From the NCBI GenBank assembly GCA_004357505.1, contig SMWC01000074.1, forward strand, positions 1 through 23,132: a DNA stretch of 23,132 nucleotides. Reading direction: 5' to 3'. Positions 14,734 to 23,089 of this stretch are shown one piece after another. Origin of the DNA: Gammaproteobacteria bacterium. GTDB taxonomy: Bacteria > Pseudomonadota > Gammaproteobacteria > Steroidobacterales > Rariloculaceae. The notes under the pieces were generated by a model, which was not told the DNA's origin, did no database searches, and was given only the letters and a program-made list of their open reading frames with translations. A program made the position numbers and the translations under genes. Positions within the stretch are counted from its first letter, which is position 1. Every line of letters starts with the position of its first letter.

Positions 14734-15975
14734 GTGTCTAGGCGACGCGTCGTCGTAACGGGATTGGGGCTAATCTCGCCCGTCGGCACCAATACTGCTG
14801 ACAGCTGGCGTTGCGTTCGTGACGGCATCAGCGGCATCCGTGCGATCGACAGCTTCGATACCGAAGGTTTCGCCACGCGTATCGGAGGCCAGATCAAGGA
14901 CTTCGATGTCAGTCCCTACCTCTCACTGAAACACGCCCGCAATGCAGATCTCTTCATCCACTACGGCGTTGCGAGTTGCAAACAGGCGATCGACGATGCC
15001 GGCCTGGAAGTTTCCGACAGCGAGGGACATCGCTTCGGTATCTTTATGGGCTCGGGTATCGGCGGGCTGCGCACGATAGAGAAGAATTTCGAGCGATACA
15101 TGAAGGGCGGAGCACGGCGTATCTCGCCGTTCTTCGTCCCCGGCAGTATCGTCAACATGGTGTCCGGTCATATCTCCATCGACTACGGCATGACGGGACC
15201 GAACCTGGCGCTCGTGACCGCTTGCGCCACTTCGACACATTGCATCGGCCTCGCAGCCAAACTGATCGCCTACGGCGACGCCGATGTCATGCTCGCCGGT
15301 GGCGCTGATTATGTGACAACCCGGTTGGGACTAGGCGGCTTCTCATCTGCGCGGGCGCTCTCCACGCGCAACGACGATCCGGAGCGCGCGAGCCGTCCGT
15401 GGGATCGGGATCGCGACGGATTTGTACTGAGCGACGGCGCCGGCTGCCTGGTGCTGGAGGAATACGAGCGAGCGAAGAAACGCAACGCATCGATCTATGC
15501 CGAAGTCGTTGGTTCCGGAATGAGTGGCGACGCCAACCACATTACCGCCCCCGCGACGGACGGCCGCGGAGCCGATCAATGCATGCGCATAGCGATTGAC
15601 GACGCAAAGCTTAACCCGGAGCAAATCGGCTACGTCAACGCGCATGGCACATCAACGCCTCTTGGCGACCTTGCCGAAACCATCGCGATAAAACGCACGT
15701 TTTCTGACCATGCAAAGCGGCTGGCCATCAGCTCTACCAAGTCGACGACCGGTCATATGCTTGGCGCGGCGGGAGCGGCGGAAGCCATTTTTACCGTGCT
15801 GGCTCTGAAGAACCAAGTTCTGCCACCCACCATCAATCTCGACAACCAAGATCCTGAATGTGACTTGGATTACACACCGAATACCGCCAGAGACGTCGAA
15901 CTCGAGTACGCGCTGTCCAACTCCTTCGGCTTCGGTGGCACCAACGGTACGGTGATATTCAAGCGGCTGAATTAA
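14734..15975 (+). CDS. fabF: 3-oxoacyl-[acyl-carrier-protein] synthase II
   Basis: A 413-residue beta-ketoacyl-ACP synthase II, which elongates acyl-ACP by condensation with malonyl-ACP. The thiolase-fold catalytic triad is present: Cys164 in TACATSTH, His304 in NAHGTSTPLGD, and His341 in KSTTGHMLGAAGA, with Lys336 just before. The glycine-rich SFGFGGTNG near the C-terminus is intact. The start is GTG with AGGGA upstream, and the length equals that of typical FabF. It follows acpP by 60 bases and precedes pabC. Confidence 0.97.
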   Translation: MSRRRVVVTGLGLISPVGTNTADSWRCVRDGISGIRAIDSFDTEGFATRIGGQIKDFDVSPYLSLKHARNADLFIHYGVASCKQAIDDAGLEVSDSEGHRFGIFMGSGIGGLRTIEKNFERYMKGGARRISPFFVPGSIVNMVSGHISIDYGMTGPNLALVTACATSTHCIGLAAKLIAYGDADVMLAGGADYVTTRLGLGGFSSARALSTRNDDPERASRPWDRDRDGFVLSDGAGCLVLEEYERAKKRNASIYAEVVGSGMSGDANHITAPATDGRGADQCMRIAIDDAKLNPEQIGYVNAHGTSTPLGDLAETIAIKRTFSDHAKRLAISSTKSTTGHMLGAAGAAEAIFTVLALKNQVLPPTINLDNQDPECDLDYTPNTARDVELEYALSNSFGFGGTNGTVIFKRLN

Positions 15976-16008
15976 ACGACCGGCCGCCAAACATTCTGCG
16001 CACATGCA

Positions 16009-16830
16009 ATGACAACGACCTGGCTCGTGAATGGCGCAGATACGGCGGTCGATCCAGGAGATCGCGGCCTCGCATACGGGGATGGTCTATTCGAGACAAT
16101 GGCGGTCCTGGACGGCGAGATACGGCGGTTCGACTTGCATCTGGATCGGCTTATCGAGGGTTGTCGTCGACTGAAGATCGCATCGCCCGATGCCGACGCG
16201 ATTCGTAGCGATCTCGAAATAATTAGGCCTCGCAACGGTCGCGCCGTCGCCAAACTGATTGTCACTCGAGGCCCTGGTGCCAGGGGCTATCTTCCCAGCG
16301 GCGACGCACAATCGACTCGAATTGTGGGAATAGGCCCCTGGCCGGACTATCCTGCTTCAAACTACACTAAAGGCGTGGTCGTGCGGAACTGTCAACTACG
16401 TCTCGGCGAGAACCCAATGCTTGCGGGACTCAAACATCTGAACCGGCTGGAAGTTGTACTGGCGCGCATGGAGTGGACAGCGGGACCGTGGGATGAGGGA
16501 TTACTGACCGATTCGAGCGGCTCGGTTGTGGGTGGCACAATGAGTAATGTGTTTACCGTGCGAGGCAATACGCTGCTGACTCCCAGTCTTGAACGCTGCG
16601 GAGTCAAGGGAGTCATGCGTCGAGTTGTGATGGAGTTGGCACCTGAACAGGGCCTCGAGGTAGAGGAGGGCGATTTCCCCCCCGACGTGTTGAGCAAGAG
16701 TGCCGAGATTTTTTTAACCAATGCGATCTTCGGAATCTGGCCTGTGCGGCAGCTGGATCAGCAGCGGTTCGCCCCCGGACCGGTCACGAAGAAGCTGATG
16801 CTTGCTCTGGAAACCGACGCCCGTGGCTAA
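16009..16830 (+). CDS. pabC: Aminodeoxychorismate lyase PabC, with altered PLP-site residue
   Basis: A 273-residue fold-type IV PLP enzyme. PabC converts 4-amino-4-deoxychorismate to 4-aminobenzoate and pyruvate in folate synthesis. RGLAYGDGLFET at 19-30 and AGLKHLNRLE at 139-148 are diagnostic, with Lys142 as the Schiff-base lysine; DSSGSVVGGTMSNVF at 168-182 follows. In this family the last motif normally reads with Glu two residues before Thr, and that Glu contacts the PLP ring nitrogen; here it is Gly175. Position between fabF and mltG is standard for pabC. Either the enzyme tolerates the change, or it has drifted in activity; the rest of the fold looks intact. The ribosome binding site is weak. 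Confidence 0.9.
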   Translation: MTTTWLVNGADTAVDPGDRGLAYGDGLFETMAVLDGEIRRFDLHLDRLIEGCRRLKIASPDADAIRSDLEIIRPRNGRAVAKLIVTRGPGARGYLPSGDAQSTRIVGIGPWPDYPASNYTKGVVVRNCQLRLGENPMLAGLKHLNRLEVVLARMEWTAGPWDEGLLTDSSGSVVGGTMSNVFTVRGNTLLTPSLERCGVKGVMRRVVMELAPEQGLEVEEGDFPPDVLSKSAEIFLTNAIFGIWPVRQLDQQRFAPGPVTKKLMLALETDARG

Positions 16831-17836
16831 CCGGAGACTCGTCGTGGTGTTGGTTATCAGCCTTTGCGGCATCAGCGTAGCAGGCACTTTGAGCTGGCGA
16901 ACCTTGAATGCACCGATGGCGATACCCTCGACCGGTGTTCGACTGGATATACCGCTGGGAACGCCACTGACCGGTGTTACCAACGACCTCGCCCGCAGAG
17001 CGATACTAGACACGCCGCGGCTCCTGACGCTCTACGCGCGCCTACTCGGCGACGCAAAACGAATCCATGCAGGAGAATATCAGATCGCGCCCGAGACCAG
17101 CCCCCGGCAACTGCTGCGCCAGCTAGTCAACGGCGACGTCGTTCTTCACACGCTGACCGTCGTCGAGGGCCGGCGCTTCGATGAGTTCCTAACCGAACTG
17201 CGCGCACACCCTGCTATTCTCTCGAGCGATGACACTGCGGACGTCATCATGCGGAAACTCGGATCGGAGGGTGTCCACCCCGAAGGGCAGTTTTATCCGG
17301 ACACCTACAGTTTCGCACGCGGCACAACCGATCTGGAAGTACTGCGGCAAGCACATCAAGCGTTAAACGACGTCCTCGCGACGGTCTGGGAGCAGCGGCA
17401 GACCGAGGTGCTGGAAAACTCCTATGAGGCGCTCGTACTCGCCTCGATCATCGAAAAGGAGACGGCGTTGGGCAGCGAACGACACCGCATAGCGGGTGTG
17501 TTCAGTCGTCGCTTGCGGCGCGGCATGCGCTTACAGACCGATCCCACGGTCATCTATGGCCTCGGAGATAGTTTTGACGGCAATCTGCGGCGTGTCGATC
17601 TCGAGACCGACACACCGTACAACACATACACGCGAGCGGGACTTCCACCGACACCGATCGCGCTCCCTGGCGGCGCGGCGCTTCGCGCCGCAGTTTCACC
17701 CGATATCGGGGATGCATTGTATTTCGTCGCGACCGGAGACCCGGATGGCAGCCATTACTTCTCCAGAAGTCTCGCAGAGCACAACCAGGCCGTGACTCGT
17801 TACCTGGAACGGCTGCGTAACCCGGAACCGCACTAG
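16823..17836 (+). CDS. mltG: Endolytic murein transglycosylase MltG
   Basis: A YceG/MltG-family protein of 337 residues from the GTG at 16823. A TTG at 16802 would add 7 residues. The GTG is preferred because it overlaps the pabC stop in a compact way and has GGAAA upstream. One N-terminal membrane segment (about 4-22) anchors it in the inner membrane with a periplasmic catalytic domain. The key segment LVLASIIEKETAL holds the catalytic Glu (residue 211 here, equivalent to Glu218 of E. coli). EGQFYPDTYSF and RLQTDPTVIYGLG are also typical. MltG cleaves nascent peptidoglycan and is thought to terminate glycan strands. Confidence 0.94.
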   Translation: MANRRLVVVLVISLCGISVAGTLSWRTLNAPMAIPSTGVRLDIPLGTPLTGVTNDLARRAILDTPRLLTLYARLLGDAKRIHAGEYQIAPETSPRQLLRQLVNGDVVLHTLTVVEGRRFDEFLTELRAHPAILSSDDTADVIMRKLGSEGVHPEGQFYPDTYSFARGTTDLEVLRQAHQALNDVLATVWEQRQTEVLENSYEALVLASIIEKETALGSERHRIAGVFSRRLRRGMRLQTDPTVIYGLGDSFDGNLRRVDLETDTPYNTYTRAGLPPTPIALPGGAALRAAVSPDIGDALYFVATGDPDGSHYFSRSLAEHNQAVTRYLERLRNPEPH

Positions 17837-17841
17837 TCATA

Positions 17842-18477
17842 GTGAGTAGCGCATTCGTTACTCTCGAAGGACTGGAGGGAGTCGGTAAATCCACCAACCT
17901 CGCTTACCTGGAACAGCTGCTCGTGGCCGCCGGTGAGAAGGTTGTCGTCACCCGCGAGCCCGGCGGCACACCGCTCGGCGAACAGATCCGGCAATGGGTC
18001 CTGATGGGCGATCATGCCGGCCTGCCGGCAGAGGTCGAGACGCTGCTGATGTTTGCTGCTCGCGCTCAGCACCTGAACGAGGTCATTCGGCCGGCACTTG
18101 CTGACGGCGCCTGGGTGTTATGCGACCGGTTCACCGACGCCACGTTCGCTTATCAAGGCGGCGGACGAGGTGCGGCAATCGATCTACTGGAACAACTGAA
18201 GCGAGCCATACAACGCGACCTCGAGCCCGATTTGACACTACTGTTCGATGCGCCCGTCGAAGTTGGGTTCGAGCGAATTGCCAACCGGGCTCATGACCAC
18301 TTCGAACGGGAAGACCATAGCTTCTTCGACAAAGTAAGAACTACCTACCTGGAGCTGGCCGAACGCTATCCTGAACGCATCAAACGGATCGATGCCACGC
18401 AATCGCTAGACACCGTTCAGCAGGAGTTAAGCGGCCACCTCAGCGAGTTGCTGCAGAGAACTACCACCGATGGATAG
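17842..18477 (+). CDS. tmk: Thymidylate kinase
   Basis: A 211-residue dTMP kinase that makes dTDP from dTMP and ATP. The P-loop GLEGVGKST is at 10-18, the DRF motif at 95-97 is followed by FAYQGGGRG, and the lid region holds RAHDHFEREDHSFFDKVR. The start is GTG, 5 bases after the mltG stop, with no strong ribosome binding site, so coupling to mltG is likely. Its end overlaps holB by 8 bases. Position between mltG and holB is conserved in Gammaproteobacteria. Confidence 0.96.
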   Translation: MSSAFVTLEGLEGVGKSTNLAYLEQLLVAAGEKVVVTREPGGTPLGEQIRQWVLMGDHAGLPAEVETLLMFAARAQHLNEVIRPALADGAWVLCDRFTDATFAYQGGGRGAAIDLLEQLKRAIQRDLEPDLTLLFDAPVEVGFERIANRAHDHFEREDHSFFDKVRTTYLELAERYPERIKRIDATQSLDTVQQELSGHLSELLQRTTTDG

Positions 18478-19495
18478 TGATTCGTCGCCAGCCGATGTGT
18501 TCAGTACGCAGCTCTGCCCGTGGCTGTTCGAACCCTATGCGCTGCTGGAGAACGCCCACCGGGAGGGGCAGCTTGGGCACGGCTGGTTGCTGACCGGACC
18601 TGCCGGGGTTGGCAAGCTCAACCTGGCTCTGGCGATGGCTAACCGGCTGCTGAACCCGGACGCGGCCGCTCCGGCACGACTGCCCGCAGCTGACGCGAAC
18701 ACGGCAATGACCACGCGGCATGAACCTGCAGGCCACCATCCCGACTTGCATTGGGTTTTCCCCGAACCCAAGAAGCGGTCGATCAGCGTGGCTCAGATCC
18801 GTCAGACAGCTGATGCACTGATGCTCACGAGCCTATACGGACAGGCCAAGATCGTCATCGTCGAACCGGCGGACGCCCTGACGCTCGAAGCCGCCAATGC
18901 GCTCCTGAAGACGCTGGAGGAGCCAACGCGCGATACCTACCTGTTTCTTGTCAGCCATCAAGCCGGGCACCTACCGGCAACGATCAAAAGCCGCTGCCAG
19001 ACCCTGAGTTTGCCGCAGCCACCGCTCGAGAGCTCGCTGAATTGGCTCAGTGCGCAGCCCGGGGGCGTATCGCGAGCCGATTGGGCACAACTGTTGGTTC
19101 TGGCCGGCGGTTCGCCGTTTCGCGCCCTGACGCTCTATGAGAATGAATATCACAATAAAAACAGGTGTTTCGAGGAGAAATTTCAACTAATTTCTGAGCG
19201 TAAATTGGATCCACAAGAGGTCGCGGAAGAGTGGTTGAAACAGGACATCGAACTCCCTCTGACCTGGCTCTCGATCCGACTACAGCGAGTTATCCAGGCC
19301 CGGATGGCCCCGGACGTTTCGAACCCCGTCACAGATCTGGGCTCCGATCGCTTGCATAATACCTGGCGGGCACTAACACTGCGGGGCCTGTTCGGTAGGC
19401 TTGAAGCAACTGAAACGTTGCTCGGACAGTTAGGTAGAGGCACGAACGCAGATCTGGCACTACGAGTGCTGTTGTTGGACTTTCAGCCGCGATGA
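18470..19495 (+). CDS. holB: DNA polymerase III subunit delta' (clamp-loader subunit)
   Basis: A 341-residue AAA+ clamp-loader protein. HGWLLTGPAGVGK at about 37-49 is the P-loop region, but it is followed by Leu50 rather than Ser/Thr, so ATP binding is doubtful, as in known delta' subunits. LEAANALLKTLEEP and the SRC motif at 174-176 are diagnostic. The small zinc module that carries four cysteines in E. coli delta' has none here: residues 62-88 keep about the usual length before HHPDL but contain no Cys. A locally AT-rich patch lies near 19136-19215. The gene overlaps tmk by 8 bases. Confidence 0.93.
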   Translation: MDSDSSPADVFSTQLCPWLFEPYALLENAHREGQLGHGWLLTGPAGVGKLNLALAMANRLLNPDAAAPARLPAADANTAMTTRHEPAGHHPDLHWVFPEPKKRSISVAQIRQTADALMLTSLYGQAKIVIVEPADALTLEAANALLKTLEEPTRDTYLFLVSHQAGHLPATIKSRCQTLSLPQPPLESSLNWLSAQPGGVSRADWAQLLVLAGGSPFRALTLYENEYHNKNRCFEEKFQLISERKLDPQEVAEEWLKQDIELPLTWLSIRLQRVIQARMAPDVSNPVTDLGSDRLHNTWRALTLRGLFGRLEATETLLGQLGRGTNADLALRVLLLDFQPR

Positions 19496-19498
19496 GGG
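19494..19498 (+). promoter_or_regulatory. Ribosome binding site fixing the pilZ start
   Basis: GAGGG lies 5 bases before the ATG at 19504 and overlaps the holB stop. It favours this start over the ATG at 19492, which has little upstream signal. Confidence 0.65.
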
Positions 19499-19503
19499 CG
19501 AAC

Positions 19504-19842
19504 ATGAGTAAACCCGGACTTCTGACGCTCACCATCAAGGACAAAAGCGCCCTGTATCTCGCCTATATGCCGTTCGTTACGAACGGCGGTCTGTTCGTCC
19601 CGACCAATTCTAGCTACAAGCTGGGCGACGAGGTTTTCATGCTCCTTAGCATCATGGGGGAGAAGGAAAAAATTCCGGTCGCAGGCCAGGTAATCTGGAT
19701 TACGCCAAAGGGTGCCCAAGGCAAGCGAACCGCCGGAGTAGGGGTGCAGTTTAGTGACCAGGACCAGGGCAATACCCAGAAACGGATCGAAAACTACCTG
19801 GCCGGCGCGCTGGGCGGCGACAAGCCCACTCACACGCTTTAG
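19504..19842 (+). CDS. pilZ: Type IV pilus PilZ protein
   Basis: A 112-residue single PilZ-domain protein. GLLTLTIKDKSALYLAYMPF, NGGLFVPT, YKLGDEVFMLL, and IPVAGQVIWITPKGAQGKR match the type IV pilus PilZ of Pseudomonas and Xanthomonas. That PilZ lacks the RxxxR c-di-GMP signature, and none is seen here; it works through protein contacts with pilus-assembly components such as PilB. It is the last gene of the fab-to-pilZ cluster, a normal place for it. The start at 19504 was chosen because of the ribosome binding site at 19494-19498; an ATG at 19492 overlapping the holB stop is the alternative. Confidence 0.94.
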   Translation: MSKPGLLTLTIKDKSALYLAYMPFVTNGGLFVPTNSSYKLGDEVFMLLSIMGEKEKIPVAGQVIWITPKGAQGKRTAGVGVQFSDQDQGNTQKRIENYLAGALGGDKPTHTL

Positions 19843-19859
19843 CCCGCGGTTCGCTAGCC

Positions 19860-19904
19860 AGCGGTCGCCGTACTCAAGCAGATTGCGCGCAAGACCGCCT
19901 GGTG
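19860..19904. terminator. Nested inverted repeats between convergent genes, possible terminator
   Basis: CCAGCGGTC (19860-19868) can pair with GACCGCCTGG (19895-19904) with one bulged base. Just inside the right arm is a perfect palindrome TTGCGCGCAA (19885-19894). The structure sits between the convergent pilZ and cNMP-rhodanese genes. There is no T-run on either side, so it is not a classical intrinsic terminator; it could still block read-through in both directions or be chance. Confidence 0.3.
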
Positions 19905-19915
19905 CAATTCGCCGG

Positions 19916-20971
19916 TTAGTCGGCTGCTTCGTCGAGCTCGCCCTGGTTAAGCCCGCCTTTTAACACGACGGCTTGAAAGTCGGCCTCATTCAGTATGAAA
20001 GCCGCCGCTGAACTGCGCCGGCCCGTGTCACAACAGACAACGTATTTTTTTTCGAGATCCAGCGTATCGAGCTTCAGACGAAGAAAGTACAACGGTATGT
20101 TCACGGCGCCAGTCTCGTGGAAGGCTGCGAATTCGGTCGGCAAACGGACATCGAGCCATTGACCGCCGGCGGCCACGACTCGCTCCGCTTCGTCATGATC
20201 CAGCCATTCGAGCATCGGCTCGTTGAGAAGAGTCTGAAAGTCCTCTTTCCCTAGACGCATCAAGGTGCCATCCGTCTCCATCGTTATCGTCGCGTTGCGC
20301 TTCGCCTCGGAGATCAACGCTTCCTCGCCGAATGTGCTGCCGACGACCAGCGAAGCCAGCGGGATGCCTTCCTTGTGCAGAGGCGTCTCACGCGTAACCA
20401 GGCAGCGGCCACGAGTAATGATATAGAAATAATCGCCTTCATCGCCCTGCTTGATGACGCCGTCTCCCGCTTTATAATGGACCTGCTTTAAACGCATGAA
20501 GATCGACTGAATATTGGCCGGCGGTATCTTGTGGAAAGCTTTGATCTGCAGGAGGATGGTCATCCAGTCGTCGCCCTTTTCGATTCCGGAACTTAGTTCA
20601 TCGACTTCATACGAACCGGTCTGATCCCAGGTCAACATCACATCCAGGGTTTCGCTGTCTATACTGATGAATTCGACGACGCCCGTCGCGACTGCTGTCT
20701 GACGACGAGGCAATATGGGAGCGACTGGGTGACGTGCTGCATCCGTCCCGCCCGTGATGGTCCGAACGACGTCGCCGTCTTCTTTCAGTTCTATCGTCCC
20801 GGACAGCACATAGACTGTACACTTCTCGGTATCGCCCTCCTTGAACAGCTTTCCACCACGCGCCACTCGCTCTACTTTGATTTTCTTCAGCAGCGCGTGA
20901 AGGTTCTCCGGTTTCAGCCCGTTCAGTGGAGAGAACGTCTTGAGTTGTTCAATGTCGAATTCTTTGGCCAT
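19916..20971 (-). CDS. Cyclic-nucleotide-binding-like x2 plus rhodanese domain protein
   Basis: A 351-residue cytoplasmic protein without signal peptide or membrane segment. Residues about 8-120 form a first cyclic-nucleotide-binding-like domain that lacks a recognisable phosphate-binding cassette. Residues about 145-250 form a second one with a near-canonical cassette: FGEEALISEAKRNATI at 214-229, with Gly-Glu and Arg225 in the ligand positions. Residues about 262-350 are a rhodanese domain with the active-site loop CDTGRR from Cys314 to Arg319. There is no DNA-binding helix-turn-helix, so it is not a CRP-type regulator. A role linking nucleotide sensing to sulfur transfer or persulfide sensing is inference. 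It is convergent with pilZ and lies 93 bases downstream of the beta-oxidation gene on the same strand. Confidence 0.88.
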   Translation of the reverse strand: MAKEFDIEQLKTFSPLNGLKPENLHALLKKIKVERVARGGKLFKEGDTEKCTVYVLSGTIELKEDGDVVRTITGGTDAARHPVAPILPRRQTAVATGVVEFISIDSETLDVMLTWDQTGSYEVDELSSGIEKGDDWMTILLQIKAFHKIPPANIQSIFMRLKQVHYKAGDGVIKQGDEGDYFYIITRGRCLVTRETPLHKEGIPLASLVVGSTFGEEALISEAKRNATITMETDGTLMRLGKEDFQTLLNEPMLEWLDHDEAERVVAAGGQWLDVRLPTEFAAFHETGAVNIPLYFLRLKLDTLDLEKKYVVCCDTGRRSSAAAFILNEADFQAVVLKGGLNQGELDEAAD

Positions 20972-21064
20972 CGAGCGTGAGCTTGTCCTGTCCCGGATGA
21001 ACTACAGCCCGGAAAGCGTCGAAGTCTAGCATAGGGCTCCACAACCAAGGCGTGGATTGCGTCG

Positions 21065-23089
21065 CTACCCCGCAGCCAACTTTCGCCAGCCTGGCCGGGG
21101 GTTGAACTGTGCTCCGAAACGCTCGGCTAAAGACTCGAGCCGTACGATGACGTCCTCGATTCCACGCTCGAGCACATAATGAATCGGTCCGCCGGTGAAT
21201 GGCGCAAACCCCGTGCCGAAGATCACTCCCGCGTCCAGTAAATCGAGATCATCGACGACACCGTCCTCAAAACAAGCCATGGCTTCATTGACGAGGGCAA
21301 GAATCAGCCGGTCCTGTAGATCCTGGCTCGGTCGGTCGTAGCGCGATGCCTTTTGCGGCCGGTTGTTCTTGAACTTATAAAAACCTCTGCCCGTCTTCGC
21401 GCCGAGTTCACCAGCCTTTACCTTGGCGCGCAGTAACTCGGGCGCGGATGTACCCAAGATCTCGGTGACCTGTAGCGTGATATCCAGACCGACACGGTCA
21501 GCTAGTTCCACCGGCCCCGTCGGCATTCCGAAGTTTTGTGCCGCTTTATCGATCGTTTCGAGCGAAAAGCCTTCTTCGTGTGCACGCAGCGCCTCCAACA
21601 TATAGGGCGCGAGAATTCGATTCACGACGAACCCGGGCTCACTACGGCAAGGCAAGGGTAACTTGCCAATCTGAGTCACGAACGACATCGCCCGGTGCAG
21701 AACCGCCTCGTTGGTTTCAGCGCCCCGGATGACCTCAACGAGCGGCAGATGGGACACTGGATTAAAGAAATGCAGACCGACAAGCCGCCCGGGGTCCACC
21801 ATGGCCGCCGCGATCTCCTCGATTCTGATGCTCGAAGTGTTGGTCGCGAGGATCGCGTGCTCGGAAACCTCGGACTCCACTTTTCGAAACAAGGATTGCT
21901 TGGGTTCGAGCTGCTCGACGATCGCCTCGATGACAACATCGGTCTCACCGATTTGCGTGGCATCAAGATCAACTGTCAAACGTTCCTCGGCCGCGGCCGC
22001 ATCGCCGGGTGCTCGTAAGCGACGCTTGAAGAATTTTTTCGCTCTTTCGATCGCGGGCTCAACATATTCCATTGCCCGATCCTGAAGCGTGACGGCCAGA
22101 CCACGCACGACGCACCAGCTCGCAATATCGCCGCCCATCACACCGGCGCCGATCACATGCACGCGTTCTACGTCGTCCCGTTTCGGCGCTAGATTCCGCA
22201 AGCGCTCCCGGAGGAAGTAAACTCGAACGAGATTTTTTGCCGTGCTGCCGACGAGCAACTCACCGATTGAATTTGCCTCGGCCACATAGGCACCCGGACC
22301 TCGCGCACCGTAGCGCTGCCAAAGATCGATCATGGCGTATGGTGCCGGGTAGTGCTTCGGATCGGCGCGGCGTCGAACGCGTGAGCGAATGCTGCGTGCG
22401 ACCCACGGTCTGACCAGCGCGAGGTTCAGAAGCCGCAGATACGATCGCGGCCGGTGCAACCGCGGCTGCTCCTTGAGAATCGCTGCGGCAGCCTCATACA
22501 GCGAATCAGCGTCGACGACGCGATCCACCAGACCCATTGTTTTAGCCTCAACAGGCGACACAGATCGGCCGCTCAACATGAGATCCAGTGCCATCGGTGC
22601 GCCCAAGAGCCGTACGGCTCTGACCGTACCGCCGAATCCAGGGTGAATTCCCAGCTGCACCTCCGGTAGCCCCAGACAGCGCTCAAAGCTTTTGACAGCA
22701 ACGCGATAATCGCATGCGAGAGCGAGTTCCAGGCCGCCCCCCAAGGCGAAACCGTTGAGCGCCGCAACGGTAGGGCAGGGCAGATCCGCCACCTGTTGAC
22801 ACAGGTCTTGCCCTCGAGCCGACATTGCGGCTGCCTGCGCTGCGTTCTCCAGCTGCTGAAATTCGCTGATATCCGCACCGGCAATAAAGCCTGATGCTTT
22901 CGCTGAGCCGATGACCAAACCGGCAGGCGGGTCCGCAGAAAGAAAGCTCAGCTCCGCTGCCAGTTCCCGGACGCTGTCCTGGGAGAGCGCATTCACCGAG
23001 CTATCTTGCTTATCGAACGACAACCAGCACAGACCGTCGGCGTCCGTACGCCTGTGCCAGTGCCGGGAGGTCGGAGCCGATCTTGCCAT
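21065..23089 (-). CDS. FadJ/FadB-like enoyl-CoA hydratase / 3-hydroxyacyl-CoA dehydrogenase
   Basis: A 674-residue bifunctional beta-oxidation enzyme. The N-terminal crotonase domain (about 15-200) has GGGLELALACDYRVA with Glu121, and PEVQLGIHPGFGGT with Glu143, the two hydratase glutamates of FadB. After a linker, the dehydrogenase domain starts at GAGVMGG (314-320, NAD binding) and keeps TNTSS, His440 in GLHFFNPV, and Asn490 in FVVNRIL. A C-terminal dehydrogenase dimerisation-type region follows, with TGRGFYKFKNN. It is shorter than E. coli FadB (729) or FadJ (714). No thiolase partner gene lies in the window; one could be upstream beyond 23132. The ATG is preceded by GAGAAAC. FadJ-like and FadB-like labels cannot be separated by reading alone. 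Confidence 0.92.
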   Translation of the reverse strand: MARSAPTSRHWHRRTDADGLCWLSFDKQDSSVNALSQDSVRELAAELSFLSADPPAGLVIGSAKASGFIAGADISEFQQLENAAQAAAMSARGQDLCQQVADLPCPTVAALNGFALGGGLELALACDYRVAVKSFERCLGLPEVQLGIHPGFGGTVRAVRLLGAPMALDLMLSGRSVSPVEAKTMGLVDRVVDADSLYEAAAAILKEQPRLHRPRSYLRLLNLALVRPWVARSIRSRVRRRADPKHYPAPYAMIDLWQRYGARGPGAYVAEANSIGELLVGSTAKNLVRVYFLRERLRNLAPKRDDVERVHVIGAGVMGGDIASWCVVRGLAVTLQDRAMEYVEPAIERAKKFFKRRLRAPGDAAAAEERLTVDLDATQIGETDVVIEAIVEQLEPKQSLFRKVESEVSEHAILATNTSSIRIEEIAAAMVDPGRLVGLHFFNPVSHLPLVEVIRGAETNEAVLHRAMSFVTQIGKLPLPCRSEPGFVVNRILAPYMLEALRAHEEGFSLETIDKAAQNFGMPTGPVELADRVGLDITLQVTEILGTSAPELLRAKVKAGELGAKTGRGFYKFKNNRPQKASRYDRPSQDLQDRLILALVNEAMACFEDGVVDDLDLLDAGVIFGTGFAPFTGGPIHYVLERGIEDVIVRLESLAERFGAQFNPRPGWRKLAAG

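Noticed and set aside
18596..18622. HolB P-loop change (Lys-Leu) as loss of function
   Set aside because: Delta' subunits commonly do not bind ATP productively and have degenerate P-loops, so this is normal for the family.
19843..19915. A small gene or tatD remnant after pilZ
   Set aside because: The gap is 73 bases and holds only inverted repeats; no coding signal is seen.
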